This document shows positions 61,021 to 64,000 of a DNA stretch of 64,000 nucleotides, piece after piece. This stretch comes from CAWUEX02 sp038148375 (lineage in GTDB: Bacteria > Pseudomonadota > Alphaproteobacteria > Rhodospirillales > Rhodospirillaceae): assembly GCA_038148375.1 (NCBI GenBank), contig JAYQVH010000003.1:124001-188000 (forward strand), given 5' to 3'. A program made the position numbers and the translations under genes. Every line of letters starts with the position of its first letter. The stretch's first letter is position 1. The notes below the pieces were generated by a model. That model had not been told where the DNA came from and searched no databases. It worked only from the letters and a program-made list of their open reading frames with translations.

Positions 61021-63441
61021 GTGAAGGAAAAAGAGCTCAGGCTCGCGTTGGTGTGCTATGGCGGTGTCTCGTTGGCCGTCTACATGCACGGCGTCACCAA
61101 GGAAATCCTGAAATTGGTACGCGCTTCGCGTGACCGGCATGCGCAGCGCGGTGACAGCGGCATGCCCGGGCGCAGTGATATCCGTGACACCGAAGATGTA
61201 TATGCCGCCCTGCTGTCTGCCTGCGAACCGCATGTTGATTTGCGTGTCGTCGTCGACATCATTGCTGGGGCATCGGCAGGCGGTATCAACGGCGTCATAC
61301 TTGGGCGTGCGCTCGCCCACGATTTGAACATCGATCCGGTCCAGGCTTTTTGGCTGAAACACACCGACGTCACCGAACTCATGGACGATAAAGTGCAGGC
61401 GAAGTGGTGGAACAAGATTCTGTTCCGTCCGTTTGTCTGGCTGTTGATGTACTGGTTCAGGAAGCTCCTCTCCGGCGACGAGGAATTCAAACAAAAGCTG
61501 TCGATTTTCTTGCGGTCGCGCTGGTTCAAACCACCGTTCGACGGCAACCGGCTGACCGAGGTTCTGTTCAACGGCATGTCGGCAATGGGCGACCCGATCC
61601 GCAAAGGACGGTCACTGCTGCCCGATGGTTTGCCGTTAGATTTATTTGTAACCGTGACGGACTTCTTCGGCTTTACGAAAGAGACCCCCATCCACGATCC
61701 GCCGACGGTGACGGAACGCGAACATCGCCAAATCATTCGCTTACATTACCGGCAATGGCCGCCGGGAATCGAGCGGTCTGACTTTGACCGGGATAACATT
61801 CCAGCACTGGCCTTTGCCTGCCGGGCGACGTCCTCCTTCCCGGGGGCGTTTCCGCCGGCACAGCTGGGCGAGTGCGATCAGCTCATCCAGAACAAGGGAT
61901 TGGTGTGGAAGGGACGCGTCGATTTTCTTTACAGTAACTTCGAGCCCTATCTGAAAAAATCGCTGAATCCGACAGATGCCGCGTTCGTCGACGGAAGCGT
62001 GCTGGTTAATAAGCCGTTTGCTCAGGCGATTGGCGCGATCAGCGGCCGGCCGGCCTACCGTCAGGTCGACCGCCGAGTGTTGTACATTGACCCTCACCCG
62101 AGAGGACCCCGCAACGATGATTGGGGCAAAGTGCCAGGCTTCTTCCGGACGCTGAAAGGCGCGCTGTCTGACATCCCGCGCAATGAACCGACCCATGAAG
62201 ACTTAGAGTGGGTGAATTCCTACAACGCCGAAGTCCGCCGCTTACAGACCGTCATCGATGCATCGCGACCCCATATCACTTCGATTGTTAGGTCCATCGC
62301 CGGATCAGCGCTCGACGAACCCATTGCCGGTCCGGATATCGGAGAACTCCGGCTGGCCGCGAACGCGCGCGCCAGAGAGGAGACCGGATTCGCCTATGAA
62401 GGGTATCTTCGCCTCAAATTGACAAGCGTCATCGAGGAAGTCGCGACGTCTTTAGCCTCTTATTGCGGTCACAGCACAGGCAGCGCCGGCCACAAACAGG
62501 TGCTTGCCGTCATACACTACTGGGCGATTACCTCGAACGTGAGTCCGACGTCAGCCAAATTTGAAATTGCTTCGGACAGCGCCAGTCAACCTGGCTGGGT
62601 GCGTTTCTTATTGCAGTTCGACGCCCGATTCCGTCAACGCCGGATTCGTTTCGCCGTACGAACTGTGAATCAGCTCTATGCGCGATTGAATGAACCCGAG
62701 CTGGGCGGGGTTTCGGCGGCCGACCTCGATCGATTGAAGGCGGGATTATACGACACTCTGGATCTCATGGCGCCGGTAAGCCGCGCGATAAAAGGCATGG
62801 ATGTGAAAACCGGAGACCAGATCAAGCGGCTGCTGAAAACCGCGTGCGCGGATCACGACGCGACGGCCGGTCAGCCATTACAACCGAGCACGCAGGTCCA
62901 ATCAGTCGAGGCGGCGATGAAACTTCTTGCTGGCGCGCTGGGATATGAGCGCCATGCCGAGCGGGCGGAGTCGGTCTTGTCCAACTTGCTTAAAGACTTC
63001 TCACCGGCGGTACGCCGGGAAGTGCTCGAGCCGTATATCGGTTTCTCAGCCTGGGACGTCCTTACATTTTCTATTACCAGTTGGCGGGATCTGGACGAAT
63101 TCAATGAGATTCGCGTTGACAGGGTCAGCCCCGACGATGCGGTTTCCCTACGGCCCGGCGGAACAGATGCGTGCCTCAAAGGTCAGCTGTTCAACCATTT
63201 CGGAGCGTTTTTTAGCCGGTCCTACCGCGAGAATGACTACCTGTGGGGCCGCCTGCACGCGGCAGAGCGCCTTATCGATATTGTTATCGACGCCGCGAAA
63301 CTGGAAGGTGCTGGCGCCGAAATCAATATCACCAAAATAAAATCCGATGCCTTTCTGGCCATTCTGAAGACCGAAGCGCGAAACCTTCCACGCTGCGCGA
63401 CCTTGATCGCGGAACTGCGCGGCGCTGCAAGCGTGCTCTAG
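61021..63441 (+). CDS. patatin-like phospholipase (DUF3376 type)
   Basis: The 806-residue protein begins LRLALVCYGGVSLAVYMHGV, the glycine-rich oxyanion loop of patatins, and has the catalytic serine in IIAGASAGGINGVILGRAL (Ser85 in GASAG). The paired aspartate is in AAFVDGSVLVNKPFAQAI near residue 324, as DGS rather than DGG. A long C-terminal half contains the DUF3376-like region of the 'patatin-like protein' group found in Actinobacteria and Proteobacteria. It should be a lipid acyl hydrolase; the substrate is unknown. No signal peptide is seen. Confidence 0.9.
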   Translation: MKEKELRLALVCYGGVSLAVYMHGVTKEILKLVRASRDRHAQRGDSGMPGRSDIRDTEDVYAALLSACEPHVDLRVVVDIIAGASAGGINGVILGRALAHDLNIDPVQAFWLKHTDVTELMDDKVQAKWWNKILFRPFVWLLMYWFRKLLSGDEEFKQKLSIFLRSRWFKPPFDGNRLTEVLFNGMSAMGDPIRKGRSLLPDGLPLDLFVTVTDFFGFTKETPIHDPPTVTEREHRQIIRLHYRQWPPGIERSDFDRDNIPALAFACRATSSFPGAFPPAQLGECDQLIQNKGLVWKGRVDFLYSNFEPYLKKSLNPTDAAFVDGSVLVNKPFAQAIGAISGRPAYRQVDRRVLYIDPHPRGPRNDDWGKVPGFFRTLKGALSDIPRNEPTHEDLEWVNSYNAEVRRLQTVIDASRPHITSIVRSIAGSALDEPIAGPDIGELRLAANARAREETGFAYEGYLRLKLTSVIEEVATSLASYCGHSTGSAGHKQVLAVIHYWAITSNVSPTSAKFEIASDSASQPGWVRFLLQFDARFRQRRIRFAVRTVNQLYARLNEPELGGVSAADLDRLKAGLYDTLDLMAPVSRAIKGMDVKTGDQIKRLLKTACADHDATAGQPLQPSTQVQSVEAAMKLLAGALGYERHAERAESVLSNLLKDFSPAVRREVLEPYIGFSAWDVLTFSITSWRDLDEFNEIRVDRVSPDDAVSLRPGGTDACLKGQLFNHFGAFFSRSYRENDYLWGRLHAAERLIDIVIDAAKLEGAGAEINITKIKSDAFLAILKTEARNLPRCATLIAELRGAASVL

Positions 63442-63515
63442 GAAAAAATCTTTTCTGTGCGCTGCGCTGAGCCGTTAGGGTATTCCCGTCAGTAAACAGA
63501 TTGAAAATCATACCA

Positions 63516-64000
63516 GTGAAAAAACTCGCATTAGGGATACTATGTTTAGGGGCGGTTGTTCTCGTCTGGCAGATCTTCGGGCGGAACGGGCAAACAGAGT
63601 CACCCGGCGCAGCTGACTCCCTGCCTCCGACCACTGTCCAGGAGAAAACCTTACGGCTCGGCGTCGTCGGTTTGCCGCCTGGCTTGGGCAATCCGTACCG
63701 TGGCACAGGTGTGCCAACGATCTATACCATTCGCGCAATGTTCGAAGGCCTGACGTTCGTCACCGAAGCCGGTGACGTGGAGCAACTGCTGGCGACGTCC
63801 TGGGAAATGCTGGATGACCTAACCTGGCGGTTCGAACTGCGCCGCGATGTGCTTTTTCATAATGGCACACCGTTTAACGCCGACGCGGTGGTCAACGCGG
63901 TCGACTATCTGACGAGCCCTGAGGCGGGCGTTGAGCCGATCGCACGCGACTTGGGCGCGCTCGAACGCGCTGAAGCGGAGGACGAGCACACCGTTATTAT
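63516..64000 (+). CDS. ABC transporter substrate-binding protein, SBP family 5 (partial, runs off the window)
   Basis: From GTG 63516 the frame is open to the right edge. It starts with a hydrophobic leader (LALGILCLGAVVLVWQIFG), then a Ser/Pro linker and LRLGVVGLPPGLGNPYRGTG, which shares PPGLGNPY with the receptor gene at 15234. WRFELRRDVLFHNGTPFNADAVV follows, a family hallmark. It is the fourth SBP family 5 receptor in the window. Transporter membrane genes may lie beyond the edge. Confidence 0.88.
   Translation, partial: MKKLALGILCLGAVVLVWQIFGRNGQTESPGAADSLPPTTVQEKTLRLGVVGLPPGLGNPYRGTGVPTIYTIRAMFEGLTFVTEAGDVEQLLATSWEMLDDLTWRFELRRDVLFHNGTPFNADAVVNAVDYLTSPEAGVEPIARDLGALERAEAEDEHTVI

Overview
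The window looks like chromosomal DNA of an alphaproteobacterium, probably from the Rhodospirillales or a neighbouring order. The signs are fairly high GC, a DinB polymerase with an N-terminal CxxC zinc-ribbon-like extension, an Hsp20-DUF1150 gene pair, a DUF4212/sodium:solute symporter pair and a CoxG/CoxS/CoxM set. Genes are tightly packed, with many 1-4 base overlaps, including four convergent pairs that overlap by exactly four bases. No rRNA, CRISPR array, integrase or insertion sequence was seen. One tRNA-Arg(CCT) lies at about 38.4 kb.

Layout. 0-5.4 kb: a truncated PAS protein, an ABC exporter with a ChaC-type gamma-glutamylcyclotransferase, dinB, and a DUF6635-like gene broken by one in-frame TGA. 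5.5-10.8 kb: acetate-type symporter, CoxG-CoxS-CoxM without a CoxL, and a DUF1499 membrane protein. 10.8-34.8 kb: an accessory catabolic and secretory region with alpha/beta hydrolases, gamma-glutamyltransferase, three peptide-type substrate-binding proteins without permeases, two serine hydrolases, two Tat-exported flavin amine oxidases, an MFS carrier with an IclR regulator, cupin, alcohol dehydrogenase, two SUMF1-fold proteins, an Old Yellow Enzyme fusion, a GST and a third serine hydrolase. 34.8-39.3 kb: methyltransferase, universal stress protein behind an FNR/FixK-like box, Sel1 protein, a fliN-like gene broken by TAG, tRNA-Arg, DUF1150 and hsp20. 39.4-49.0 kb: the most distinctive unit. 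A TetR gene with a clear palindromic operator faces an ABC-2 exporter (one ATPase, two DUF3526-type permeases), followed by a membrane-anchored ferrochelatase-fold-like protein and two double alpha/beta-hydrolase proteins whose four nucleophile elbows all lack serine. 49-64 kb: MFS, MscS, prolyl aminopeptidase, a candidate structured RNA with a terminator, a second methyltransferase, DUF1007 and NicO metal transport, an RND pump, a patatin-like protein and the start of a fourth substrate-binding protein.

How it works together. The accessory region is unusual in that six protein families occur as adjacent, co-directional pairs. Several enzyme homologues lack textbook catalytic residues: SxxR instead of SxxK, GxHxG, GxAxG or GxYxG instead of GxSxG, and an ADH without its catalytic zinc ligands. 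This suggests either specialised chemistry or non-catalytic roles. Three other genes (the DUF6635-like gene, fliN and the prolyl aminopeptidase start) each look damaged by a single base, which could be real decay or consensus error. All functional statements rest on reading motifs by eye; no search was run.
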